Shown here: positions 7,067-14,206 of the stretch, piece after piece
Numbering within the stretch: the first letter of the stretch is position 1
Layout: the number at the start of each line of letters is the position of its first letter
Assembly: GCA_958417695.1 (NCBI GenBank)
Contig: CATZDQ010000013.1
Location: forward strand, 1 to 15,677
From: an uncultured Clostridiaceae bacterium
GTDB taxonomy: Bacteria > Bacillota > Clostridia > TANB77 > CAG-508
Direction: 5' to 3'
Length of the DNA stretch: 15,677 nucleotides
Program-made: the position numbers and the translations under genes
Notes under the pieces: generated by a model
Seen by the model: only the letters and a program-made list of their open reading frames with translations
Database searches by the model: none
What the model was told of the DNA's origin: nothing

Positions 7067-7432
7067 TTATATTATAACAATGCCGAATAGATTCATGACT
7101 TCTTTTATGCCTTGTTCTATTTCTTCTCTACTAAAGTTTTGCTTTGCTAGTTCTTCGTCATTTAATTGATTGATTTGCTGATAAAAGTTGACGGCTATTT
7201 TTAAATAACCTCGATGGCTGATTGTAATTTTATCAAATAATAGATTTTCTGCTTCATTGATTTTCTTGGTTTCTAGTAGTTTCTGTATTTGTAAATATAA
7301 ATTGTCTACCTCTGCATCTTCTGTTTTTCCTGTTGGTAGATATTGTGTTGTTTCTTCTCCTAAGAATACATCTGTGATGACATGTATTAAGCTTTCTATT
7401 TCTCTTAAAATATAATCTTTTTGATAAATCAT
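7067..7432 (-). CDS. DUF6483-like protein, unknown function
   Basis: 121 residues, mostly helical and soluble, opening MIYQKDYILREIESLIHVI, which resembles the DYILRxIE start of DUF6483 proteins common in Clostridia; no function is known. Residues about 41-95 look like a helical hairpin of the TPR kind (LYLQIQKLLETKKINEAENLLFD), and the end is EEIEQGIKEVMNLFGIVII. The frame extends upstream to 7714, but that part overlaps the end of the ATPase gene and has no protein-like character. The ATG at 7430-7432 has an AAAGGAA ribosome site 8 bases before it and is the right start. No terminator is seen in the 113 bases between it and the ATPase gene, so read-through from that gene is likely. Domain assignment is tentative. 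Confidence 0.7.
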   Translation of the reverse strand: MIYQKDYILREIESLIHVITDVFLGEETTQYLPTGKTEDAEVDNLYLQIQKLLETKKINEAENLLFDKITISHRGYLKIAVNFYQQINQLNDEELAKQNFSREEIEQGIKEVMNLFGIVII

Positions 7433-7545
7433 TTTTTTCGTTCCTTTCTTGGTAGAGATGTTTTTAAGGCCTATGCTACATGAATTTCCTATACTTATAT
7501 ATCTTATTGTATTATAAATATATAAATAGCTTTTAGATATTACCT

Positions 7546-10161
7546 CTAAATCCAATCTCCGTATTTTTTGATATATTGTTTTTTGACAATCATGGCTACA
7601 AAACAGTATAACACAGGTATGAAAAAAATGAAAGCTATCCATATAGGTTGTAATGGTACTAATCCTAAGAATTTTCCTATAAAGGTGAATGGTACTAAGA
7701 TGGCGACTATGCAAATGATGATGGTGAAGGCATATACCGTTTTAGAGGCATTGCTTTCTATAAATGGTATTTTGGCTGTTCTTATGATGTGCAAGCCTAT
7801 TAAGTTTGAGACGATTCCATAAGAAAACCATATGGTTTGAAATAAGGCTGCTTGTTCTTGTCTTATTCCAAACCCAAACCATAGTGTTATAAATATCAGT
7901 AGGTCAAATAGGGAACTGGTTGGTCCCATGAATAACATGAATCGTTTTAAACTTTGTATATTCCATTTTCTTGGTTGCTCCAAATATTCTTTGTCTACGT
8001 CATCTAGTGGTAAGGATAGTTGTCCAACATCATAAATTAGGCTTTGTACTAGTAGTTGTATGGGTGTGATAGGAAAGAATGGTAAAAAGATGCTAGCGAT
8101 TAGTACAGAGGTGACTTCTCCAAAGTTGAAACTAGTTGCCATTTTAATATATTTTAATAAGTTTCCAAAGGTTTTTCTGCCTTCTAATACACCTTCTTTT
8201 AATACTTTTAAGTCTTTTTCTAACAAGATGATGTCTGCTGTTTCTTTGGCTATATCCACAGCGGTGTCTACAGAGATACCTACTTCTGAATTGATTAAAG
8301 ATGGACTATCATTAATACCATCTCCCATATATCCGACAACATTTCCTGCTTGTCCTAATAACCTGACAATTCTGGCTTTTTGTATAGGGGATAATTTTGC
8401 AAATACATTTACTTTTCGTAATAGTCTTTGTACTCCACTATCTGGTAGTTTATCTATTTGACTTCCTAAGATAATACGCTGCGTATTGATATTTACCTTT
8501 TCACACACCGTTTTGGTAACATATTGGTTATCTCCTGTTAGTACAATAACGCGTATTCCATTTCTATTTAGCTGTTCTATGGCTTCTTTAGCACTTTCTT
8601 TTGGTGGGTCTAAGAAGCCGATAAACCCCATCAGTACCATGTTTTTTTCATCTGCTACGCAGAAGTGTTTTACTTGATGTATATCATTTTTTTGACAAAC
8701 ACCTAATACGCGTAATCCTTGTTCATTGAGTGTTCTAGCAATTTTTTGAATATGGATTTTTATTTCTTCTGTAAGAGGCGTTACTTCTCCTTGATAATCT
8801 ACGAGTGTACAGATATTTAGAATTTCTTCTATGGCCCCTTTAGTGATGAGTTGTTTTTTGCTTCCATCTGATACGACTACTGATAATCTTCTTCTAGAAA
8901 AATCGAAGGGAATTTCATCTACTTTTTTGTATGTTTCTACAGAGGGCATAAGTCCTTCTTTTTCTGCTCTTTGTATAATGGCTATGTCTATATTTCCTTT
9001 TAATCCGGTTTGAAAATAACTATTTAAGAATACGTGTTTTAAAATTCGCTTATCTTCTTGTCCTTGTATGTCTAAATATTTTTCTAGTACAATTCTATCT
9101 TCTGTTAAGGTTCCTGTTTTATCTGTACACAATATATTCATAGCTCCAAAACTTTGAATGGCATCTAATTTTTTAATAATGGTCTTTTTCTTAGACATTC
9201 TCTTGGCACCTTTTGCTAGACTAGAAGATAATATGACTGGTAGTAGTAAAGGAGTAATCCCTATGGCAATGGCTACAGAGAAGGTAAAAGCGACTAAGAT
9301 ACCATGTTTGGTTACATTTATTAAAAAGGTGATGGGTATCATAATGAGCATAAAACGAATGAGTAATTTACTAACACTTTGAATTCCTTTTTGAAATGCC
9401 GTTTTTGGTTTTCCATGTTCTAATGTATGGGCTACTTTTCCAAAATAACTTTCATCTCCTATTTTTATAATCATGCCTTTTCCATAACCACTCATGACAT
9501 TGGTTCCCATAAAGCAAATATTATCTAAATCTGTGATGGATTCTACTTCTTTTGGGTTAATTTCTAATTCTACGGTTTTTCTAACACTTTCTGATTCTCC
9601 TGTTAAAGAAGATTGCGTAACATATAAATCTTTTGCTTCTATGACTCTTAAGTCAGCTGGGATAATGTCTCCTGCTGATAAAATGATGATATCTCCTATC
9701 GTTAGATTTTTTAATGATACTTTTTCTTCCTTTCCTTCTCTTAATACAGTAGCTTTAGTTTCTACTAGTTGTTTTAGTTTTTCTGCCGCTTTATTGGATT
9801 GGAATACTTCAAAGAATTCTAATAAAGTACTAACAGAGATTAAAACTAAAATAACCAAAATATTTGCATAACTTGGTGGATTTGTTAAATAGACATCTGT
9901 ATAAAATAGGACAGCTGTAATACCGAATAATATTAAATTAAAGGGGCTTAATAGGCTTTGTAATAAATAATAGTACCATTTTTTTGGCTTGCTTTGTTTT
10001 AATTGATTTCTGCCGTATTGATTTATTCTTTCTTGTGCTTCTTGGTTAGTAAGTCCTTTTTTTATATCCACATGGTTTTCTTGTATATAAGATTGTATGG
10101 TTGTATAGCTTTCTTTTCCATATAGTTCTTGTATATTTATGTTTTCTTCTTTTTCAGTCAT
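7546..10161 (-). CDS. P3-type (MgtA/MgtB-like) cation-transporting P-type ATPase
   Basis: An 871-residue membrane ATPase most like magnesium importers of the MgtA group. Actuator loop TGES at 187-190; phosphorylated Asp347 in DKTGTLT (347-353); nucleotide-binding KGAIEEILN near 441-449; hinge GDGINDSP at 613-620. MgtA-like stretches include LDAIQSFGAMNILCTDKTG, DEIPFDFSRRRLSVVV (415-430) and LLVQSLIYDVGQLSLPLDDVD. About ten membrane segments: two at 64-120, two around 266-310, six from 680 to the end. Two ion-pathway motifs differ from E. coli MgtA: TPEMLP is TPLLLP (Leu305) and SNFGN is FNFGE (Glu682), so the transported ion is uncertain. AGGAGG precedes the ATG. A likely promoter lies inside a palindrome at 10256-10278; no M-box riboswitch fits the short leader. 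The superoxide dismutase gene is upstream on the same strand. Confidence 0.9.
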   Translation of the reverse strand: MTEKEENINIQELYGKESYTTIQSYIQENHVDIKKGLTNQEAQERINQYGRNQLKQSKPKKWYYYLLQSLLSPFNLILFGITAVLFYTDVYLTNPPSYANILVILVLISVSTLLEFFEVFQSNKAAEKLKQLVETKATVLREGKEEKVSLKNLTIGDIIILSAGDIIPADLRVIEAKDLYVTQSSLTGESESVRKTVELEINPKEVESITDLDNICFMGTNVMSGYGKGMIIKIGDESYFGKVAHTLEHGKPKTAFQKGIQSVSKLLIRFMLIMIPITFLINVTKHGILVAFTFSVAIAIGITPLLLPVILSSSLAKGAKRMSKKKTIIKKLDAIQSFGAMNILCTDKTGTLTEDRIVLEKYLDIQGQEDKRILKHVFLNSYFQTGLKGNIDIAIIQRAEKEGLMPSVETYKKVDEIPFDFSRRRLSVVVSDGSKKQLITKGAIEEILNICTLVDYQGEVTPLTEEIKIHIQKIARTLNEQGLRVLGVCQKNDIHQVKHFCVADEKNMVLMGFIGFLDPPKESAKEAIEQLNRNGIRVIVLTGDNQYVTKTVCEKVNINTQRIILGSQIDKLPDSGVQRLLRKVNVFAKLSPIQKARIVRLLGQAGNVVGYMGDGINDSPSLINSEVGISVDTAVDIAKETADIILLEKDLKVLKEGVLEGRKTFGNLLKYIKMATSFNFGEVTSVLIASIFLPFFPITPIQLLVQSLIYDVGQLSLPLDDVDKEYLEQPRKWNIQSLKRFMLFMGPTSSLFDLLIFITLWFGFGIRQEQAALFQTIWFSYGIVSNLIGLHIIRTAKIPFIESNASKTVYAFTIIICIVAILVPFTFIGKFLGLVPLQPIWIAFIFFIPVLYCFVAMIVKKQYIKKYGDWI

Positions 10162-10255
10162 GCTTGTCCTCCTATTGTCTTTATATGTATTCTTATAAAT
10201 GATTGATTTTGTTTGATTTCCTTTATTTATCCCTACATAAAGAAAGATTTTTTTG

Positions 10256-10278
10256 GGTGCAATTATAACAATTGCACC
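10256..10278 (-). promoter_or_regulatory. Palindrome overlapping the likely ATPase promoter
   Basis: Perfect 9-bp arms GGTGCAATT and AATTGCACC with a 5-base centre. On the minus strand the palindrome contains TGTTATAAT (10262-10270), an extended -10, and a 4/6 -35 (TAGATA, 10285-10290) lies 17 bases upstream, overlapping the last codons of the superoxide dismutase gene. Transcription would start near 10255, about 94 bases before the ATPase ATG. Read on the minus strand the palindrome is followed by an A tract, not T, so it is a poor terminator for the dismutase gene and fits an operator better. Confidence 0.6.
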
Positions 10279-10283
10279 ACTTT

Positions 10284-10877
10284 TTATCTATTTTTTTGGT
10301 TAAATCGTTTACTAACTACATTCCAATTTACGATGTTCCAAAAGCTATCTATATAAGACGGTCTTTTGGTTTGATATTGTAAATAATAGGAATGTTCCCA
10401 CATATCTAATACGAGAATTGGCTTGCATCCCCATAGAGTTAGGTTTTGGTGTTTTTCACATTGCAAGATTTCTAATTTTTGAAACTCTGGCACCCATACT
10501 AATAAACACCAGCCAGATGCTTCTACATTAGTTGCAGCAGCTGTAAATTGTGCCTTAAAACTTTCAAAACTGCCAAAATCTTTTATAATTTGTTCCATAA
10601 GTTCTGCTTGCAAACTACTAGGAATAGCCGGTCCCATATTCTCAAAAAATAGTTCATGTAAAATGACCCCTGAACCAAAAAAGCTTAAGTTTTTTTCCAA
10701 ACATTTAATATTTGAAAAGTCATTGCTTTGTCTTGCTTTTTGCAAGGCTTCTTCTGTTTTGTTTGTGTTATCCACATATCCTTTATATAGAATTTGATAG
10801 TGTAGTTCTAATGTTTTTCTGTCATAATATGGCTCTAACGCATCTAATGGATATGGTAATTCTTTCATTTTTATCAT
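10284..10877 (-). CDS. Fe/Mn-family superoxide dismutase (clostridial-type variant)
   Basis: Converts superoxide to oxygen and hydrogen peroxide. 197 residues from the ATG at 10875-10877, chosen because GGGAGGG lies 7 bases upstream; an in-frame ATG at 10922 overlaps the preceding gene and has no such site. All four metal ligands are visible: His26 (LELHY), His74 (VILHELFF), Asp158 and His162 (DMWEHSYY). Tyr34 is kept (GYVDN). The usual KHHxxY run is LYKGY here. Gly70 at the E. coli SodB Gln69 position, plus Gln144 in EKHQN, is the manganese-enzyme arrangement, so Mn use is inferred. C-terminal RPSYIDSFWNIVNW is typical. No signal peptide. The EAL gene ends 41 bases upstream on the same strand, so the two may be co-transcribed. 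Family certain, metal inferred. Confidence 0.92.
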   Translation of the reverse strand: MIKMKELPYPLDALEPYYDRKTLELHYQILYKGYVDNTNKTEEALQKARQSNDFSNIKCLEKNLSFFGSGVILHELFFENMGPAIPSSLQAELMEQIIKDFGSFESFKAQFTAAATNVEASGWCLLVWVPEFQKLEILQCEKHQNLTLWGCKPILVLDMWEHSYYLQYQTKRPSYIDSFWNIVNWNVVSKRFNQKNR

Positions 10878-10918
10878 ATTGTTTCCCTCCCTTTTTAGTA
10901 TATATTTATTTTGCAAAT

Positions 10919-11707
10919 TCATTCTTCTTTTTTTGGTTTTAAGTAAATTTCTTCAAATTGTGGTATGGGCATTGGTCTTGCAAAATAATATCCTTGAATC
11001 CAGTCACAACCAATTTGTTTTAAATAGGCTACTTGTTCTTTTGTTTCTATTCCTTCTGCGACGGTTCTTATGTGGAGACGTTTTGCCATTTGGATAATAC
11101 TTTCTAGTATAATTTTTCCTCTTTCATCTTCTAAAACCTGATCTGAGAATTTTTTATCTATCTTTAGAACATCTATTTCTATTTGACGTAGCATATGAAA
11201 AGAAGAATAACCGGTTCCAAAGTCGTCCATAGATACAACAAACCCTATTTGGTGTACTTTCCTTTCTGCTTCTTTTGCCACTTCTATGTTATTTACCACT
11301 GCACTTTCTGTCATTTCTAATTCTATAAATTGCGCAGGTATATGGTAATAGTTAATTATTCTTTCGAGTTCTTGTACATGTTTTTTATGATATAAATGTC
11401 TTCTGGATTCATTAACTGAAATTGGCAGAAGTTTATATTTTTTTTGTATCCATCTATTTAATGTTTTACATACTTGGTCAAATACCCATACATCTAATTT
11501 TGTTATTACGCCTGTTTTTTCATAACTAGGTACAAATGTTTGTGGCAATAGGAATGTTCCTTGTTTCTTTCTACGAATAAGTGCTTCTGCTCCCACTATT
11601 TTTTCTGTTTTGGTGTCAAATTTGGGCTGTAAATAGACTTGAAATTCTTTATTTTGTATCCCTTTTCTAAAATCTTCTTCTATTTGTTTTTTATCCAAAA
11701 ATTTCAT
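10919..11707 (-). CDS. Stand-alone EAL-domain c-di-GMP phosphodiesterase
   Basis: Predicted to cleave cyclic di-GMP to pGpG in the cytoplasm. The 262 residues are almost entirely one EAL domain: QVYLQPKFD at 23-31, GAEALIR at 39-45 (EAL 41-43), Asn99 in ISVNESRRHL, Glu131 in ELEMTES, MDDFGTGYSS at 160-169, Lys182 in VLKIDKKF, AEGIE at 217-221 and Gln238 in WIQGYYFARPM. Every residue known to be needed for metal binding and catalysis is present, so the enzyme should be active. There is no GGDEF, PAS, GAF or membrane segment, so any signal must come from expression or a partner. Ribosome site GAGGAA before the ATG at 11707. It is divergent from the phosphoesterase gene (100 bases apart) and upstream of the superoxide dismutase gene. 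Confidence 0.95.
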   Translation of the reverse strand: MKFLDKKQIEEDFRKGIQNKEFQVYLQPKFDTKTEKIVGAEALIRRKKQGTFLLPQTFVPSYEKTGVITKLDVWVFDQVCKTLNRWIQKKYKLLPISVNESRRHLYHKKHVQELERIINYYHIPAQFIELEMTESAVVNNIEVAKEAERKVHQIGFVVSMDDFGTGYSSFHMLRQIEIDVLKIDKKFSDQVLEDERGKIILESIIQMAKRLHIRTVAEGIETKEQVAYLKQIGCDWIQGYYFARPMPIPQFEEIYLKPKKEE

Positions 11708-11749
11708 AGGTTCCTCTTTCTTCTATTTTTCTTATTATTTCCTTTTTTC

Positions 11750-11778
11750 TTGAAAATTATGTACAGTTGTTATATACT
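11750..11778 (+). promoter_or_regulatory. Sigma-A promoter of the phosphoesterase/UDPGP unit
   Basis: -35 TTGAAA (11750-11755), 17-base spacer, -10 TATACT (11773-11778). The predicted start near 11785 gives a short leader containing the AAGGAGAA ribosome site (11793-11800) before the ATG at 11808. Confidence 0.75.
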
Positions 11779-11807
11779 ATTTTAGAAGAAAAAAGGAGAA
11801 TATAGTT

Positions 11808-12515
11808 ATGGAGAAAATTGCAATATTTTCAGATGTACATGGTAATATTACTGCTTTAAAAGCAGTTTTAGCAGATATAGAAGCACGTGGCATTCGTTTT
11901 ATTTATTGTTTAGGTGATTGCGTTATTAAATGTGCGCATCCGGAATTAGTTATTGATTTATTAAGAAAAAAGCATGTCTTTTTATTAAAAGGGAATTGTG
12001 ATGAAGTGATTTGTAGACCTGGTATTCCCTACGGAAGATTTTGGAGTCGAGATATCATTGGTGAAGAACGTGCTAATTTTATATATAATCTTCCAGTTTC
12101 TACAGAATTTTATATTAGTGGACATTTACTACGTCTTTTTCATGCATCTCCGCTTAGTTTAGAGCATATTTTTAATCCCATGTATGAAAATACGGACTCT
12201 CTCTACCGTCAACATTTAATTACAAATCCTTCTGATTTATTTTTAAATACGCCTTTTATTGGTAAGACGAAACAAGATCCGGTTCCAGATGTAGTCGGTT
12301 ATGGTCATCTGCACACACCTAATTTATTCCGTTTTCAGAATAAAACGATTTTTAATGTAGGAAGTGTTGGTATCCCTACTGAAATGTTAAATACAGATTC
12401 CTCTGATGTGACTAATCGTTTTTCTACCATGGCTTCTTATGTCATTGTGGAAGGTAATTTAAATGATAAAAATCTTCGGTCCACTTTCCTATACTTTTTT
12501 ACGCATCCCCTATGA
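11808..12515 (+). CDS. Calcineurin-like metallophosphoesterase, C-terminal end frameshifted
   Basis: A cytoplasmic metal-dependent phosphoesterase of the YfcE/MJ0936-like group; the substrate is unknown. Metal-site motifs are complete: SDVHGN at 8-13 (Asp9, His11), LGDCV at 35-39 (Asp37), KGNCDE at 61-66 (Asn63), His112 in FHASP, and GYGHLHTP at 164-171 (His167, His169), followed by FNVGSVGIP. The frame as read ends at 12515 after 235 residues, but the last 13 (from Leu223) do not look like the family. In the +1 frame the sequence continues GPLSYTFLRIPYDIATEVGF to a TAA at 12601-12603, which does look like the family's C-terminal helix. One extra base near 12474-12480 therefore displaces the end; the undisturbed protein would be about 264 residues. 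The catalytic core is intact, so the protein may still work. First gene of a likely unit with the UDPGP gene. Confidence 0.88.
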   Translation: MEKIAIFSDVHGNITALKAVLADIEARGIRFIYCLGDCVIKCAHPELVIDLLRKKHVFLLKGNCDEVICRPGIPYGRFWSRDIIGEERANFIYNLPVSTEFYISGHLLRLFHASPLSLEHIFNPMYENTDSLYRQHLITNPSDLFLNTPFIGKTKQDPVPDVVGYGHLHTPNLFRFQNKTIFNVGSVGIPTEMLNTDSSDVTNRFSTMASYVIVEGNLNDKNLRSTFLYFFTHPL

Positions 12516-12603
12516 TATTGCTACAGAAGTTGGCTTTTTAGAGGCTTCTAATATGCCTAATAAGGATTTTATTATTCGTTCTTTAAAAACCGCTATGCAC
12601 TAA
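12477..12603 (+). pseudogene. Displaced C-terminal tail of the metallophosphoesterase (+1 frame)
   Basis: Read one base forward of the phosphoesterase frame, this gives GPLSYTFLRIPYDIATEV, then GFLEASNMPNKDFIIRSLK and TAMH before a TAA. RIPYD followed by a helix and IRSLKTA is what one expects at the end of this family. It has no start or ribosome site of its own. The switch point lies at or shortly before CTT CGG (12474-12479). Either a one-base insertion, a sequencing error or translational frameshifting would join it to the upstream frame. Confidence 0.7.
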
Positions 12604-12652
12604 TTAGATAGTTTATGTATAGGATATAAAAAAAGAATACGGGGTTGGATTT

Positions 12653-13930
12653 ATGAATGATTTAGAAAACGCGAAAGAGATTTTAAAGACTTATCATCAA
12701 GAACATTTATTAAATTTTTATGAGGAATTAGATGTATCGCAAAAAGAGGCTCTTATTTACCAAATTTGCCATATAGATTTTAAACAAATTTTGGAATTAT
12801 ATGAAGCTTCTAAAATAGATGAAGTCATTCCTTCTAATTTAATAGAGCCTTTACCTTATATAGATAAAACACAGTTATCAGAAGAAGTTATTCATTATTA
12901 TGTAGAAATTGGCAAAAAAAGTATTCAAAATAAAGAATTAGCAGTGGTCACTATGGCAGGTGGACAAGGAACACGTCTTGGTTACAAAGGGCCTAAGGGA
13001 ACTTTTGAATTAGATACTTATCCTAAAAAATCTCTTTTTGAAATTATTAGTGATGAGTTGGTCTTGGCTAAAGAAACTTATGGAGTTACCATTCCTTGGT
13101 ATATTATGACTAGTCGACAAAATTATGCCGATACTTTAGCTTATTTTGAGAAAAAGGATTGGTTTGGTTATCCTAGAGCATCTATTTTCTTTTTCCAACA
13201 ATCAGAACTTCCTTTAATCGATCTTTCTGGTAATTTACTTTTAGAAGAGCCCTATAAGATTAAAGAAGCTTCTAATGGAAATGGTGATGTTTTTGCAGCT
13301 TTACAAAGGTCTGGTTTATTAGAGCAAATGCATGAAAGTGCTATTCAATGGATTTTCTTTTCTGGCGTGGATAATGTACTTTTACATATTATTGACCCTT
13401 TATTTTTAGGGTTTACAATTGAGAGTCACTGTTTGGTTGCTAGTAAAACTGTAAGAAAAGAAGATGTGGATGCTAAAGATTGGGTTTTTGCTAGAAAAAA
13501 TGGGAAGCCGCATATTATTAATTGTTCTCATTTAACACAGCAAATGAAATCAGCTATTGATGAAAATGGTATGGATTTATATAGAGATACGAATTTATTG
13601 GCGCATTTATTTCATTATTCTGCTATTACTAAAGTATGTGAGCAAAATTTACCTTATCATCGTGCTTTTAAAAAGAATACTTTTATCAATGAAGAAGGTA
13701 TGAAGCAAGTCCCTGAACAACCAAATACTTTTAAATTTGAAAATTTTATTTTTGATGCTTTTTCTTATTTTGATAATATTTGTTTATTTCGTGTATTGGC
13801 AAGTGAGGAGTATGCTCCTATTAAAGATTATAATGGCCCTTTTAATCCTGAGGTGGCTACTATGCGTTATGAGAATGTAAAGTTGCATAATTCTTTGGCG
13901 TCTCTTCATACTAAAAAATCTACTTTTTAA
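12653..13930 (+). CDS. UDPGP-family UTP--sugar-1-phosphate uridylyltransferase
   Basis: Predicted to form a UDP-sugar (UDP-GlcNAc or UDP-Glc) from UTP and sugar-1-phosphate in the cytoplasm. The 425 residues resemble the eukaryotic-type UDPGP/UAP1 family, not bacterial GalU or GlmU: nucleotide loop AGGQGTRLG at 102-110 with GPKG at 113-116, SNGNGD at 207-212, GVDN at 238-241, KFENFIFDAF at 361-370 and EEYAPIKD at 385-392. The N-terminal 90 residues are the usual helical part. It is shorter than eukaryotic enzymes of about 480-520. The ATG at 12653 has a weak GGGGTTGG site. It lies 49 bases past the displaced end of the phosphoesterase with no terminator between, so the two are probably co-transcribed. 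The stop codon is inside the terminator at 13915-13946. Which sugar it uses cannot be told; a cell-wall role is inferred from family. Confidence 0.88.
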   Translation: MNDLENAKEILKTYHQEHLLNFYEELDVSQKEALIYQICHIDFKQILELYEASKIDEVIPSNLIEPLPYIDKTQLSEEVIHYYVEIGKKSIQNKELAVVTMAGGQGTRLGYKGPKGTFELDTYPKKSLFEIISDELVLAKETYGVTIPWYIMTSRQNYADTLAYFEKKDWFGYPRASIFFFQQSELPLIDLSGNLLLEEPYKIKEASNGNGDVFAALQRSGLLEQMHESAIQWIFFSGVDNVLLHIIDPLFLGFTIESHCLVASKTVRKEDVDAKDWVFARKNGKPHIINCSHLTQQMKSAIDENGMDLYRDTNLLAHLFHYSAITKVCEQNLPYHRAFKKNTFINEEGMKQVPEQPNTFKFENFIFDAFSYFDNICLFRVLASEEYAPIKDYNGPFNPEVATMRYENVKLHNSLASLHTKKSTF

Positions 13931-13946
13931 GTAGATTTTCTTTTTT
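13915..13946 (+). terminator. Intrinsic terminator of the phosphoesterase/UDPGP unit
   Basis: A perfect 11-bp stem, AAAATCTACTT with AAGTAGATTTT (13915-13925 and 13929-13939), loop TTT, then CTTTTTT. The TAA stop of the UDPGP gene (13928-13930) is part of the hairpin. Confidence 0.85.
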
Positions 13947-13983
13947 AGAAATTTTTTATATGAATGACAGCTTTTGCTATTAT

Positions 13984-14012
13984 CTGACAGAGTAGCTGTG
14001 TTAAAATAATAT
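13984..14012 (+). promoter_or_regulatory. Promoter of a candidate small RNA
   Basis: -35 CTGACA (13984-13989, 5 of 6), 17-base spacer, -10 TAATAT (14007-14012, 4 of 6). Transcription would begin near 14018. It lies past the strong terminator of the UDPGP gene and no coding frame follows directly, which is why an RNA is suspected. Confidence 0.45.
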
Positions 14013-14015
14013 TAT

Positions 14016-14105
14016 GTATACAAAATAGGTATACTTTTATTTCAAACTATTTTTTTCTTAGCTAAGGATATTCATTTGTTGTTTCTATCATATCCTTGGC
14101 TTTTT
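14016..14105 (+). ncRNA. Candidate small RNA or attenuated leader (about 90 bases)
   Basis: Begins after a plausible promoter and ends in a terminator-like hairpin. Two structures are visible: GTATAC repeated at 14016-14021 and 14029-14034 around a 7-base loop, and a 12-bp stem with one G-U pair, AGCTAAGGATAT with ATATCCTTGGCT (14060-14071 and 14090-14101), an 18-base loop, then TTTTA and more T. No open frame of note. The loop contains TTCATTTGT (14071-14079), complementary to ACAAATGAA (14184-14192) just before the ribosome site of the 70-residue gene. It may be a separate RNA, or the hairpin may be an attenuator in that gene's long leader. No known RNA family is recognised. Confidence 0.4.
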
Positions 14106-14158
14106 ATTTTTTCTCCTACTTTTTTGATACTTTTACCATGTTTCGACATTTTTTTTAT

Positions 14159-14194
14159 TTTTCATTTGTTATAATAGGCAAGCACAAATGAAAA
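14159..14194 (+). promoter_or_regulatory. Extended -10 promoter framed by an 11-bp inverted repeat
   Basis: TGTTATAAT (14167-14175) is an extended -10. Perfect arms TTTTCATTTGT (14159-14169) and ACAAATGAAAA (14184-14194), 14 bases apart, bracket the TATAAT and the expected transcription start. The right arm abuts the GAGGTGA ribosome site. An operator is the simplest reading. Confidence 0.55.
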
Positions 14195-14206
14195 GAGGTG
14201 AAATTG

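Noticed and set aside
7433..7714. N-terminal extension of the DUF6483-like protein
   Set aside because: It overlaps the end of the ATPase gene, shows no protein-like sequence, and a good ribosome site precedes the internal ATG at 7432.
7568..9871. Several plus-strand open frames within the ATPase gene
   Set aside because: They are antisense to a clear P-type ATPase, lack ribosome sites and have no recognisable domains.
10256..10278. Terminator of the superoxide dismutase gene
   Set aside because: The hairpin is strong, but on the minus strand it is followed by A residues; the T tract is on the wrong side. Kept as an operator candidate instead.
10162..10283. Magnesium (M-box) riboswitch ahead of the MgtA-like gene
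   Set aside because: The leader from the likely start is only about 94 bases, too short, and has no recognisable M-box core.
10878..10922. Longer start of the superoxide dismutase (15 extra residues)
   Set aside because: Overlaps the EAL stop codon and has no ribosome site as good as GGGAGGG before the ATG at 10877.
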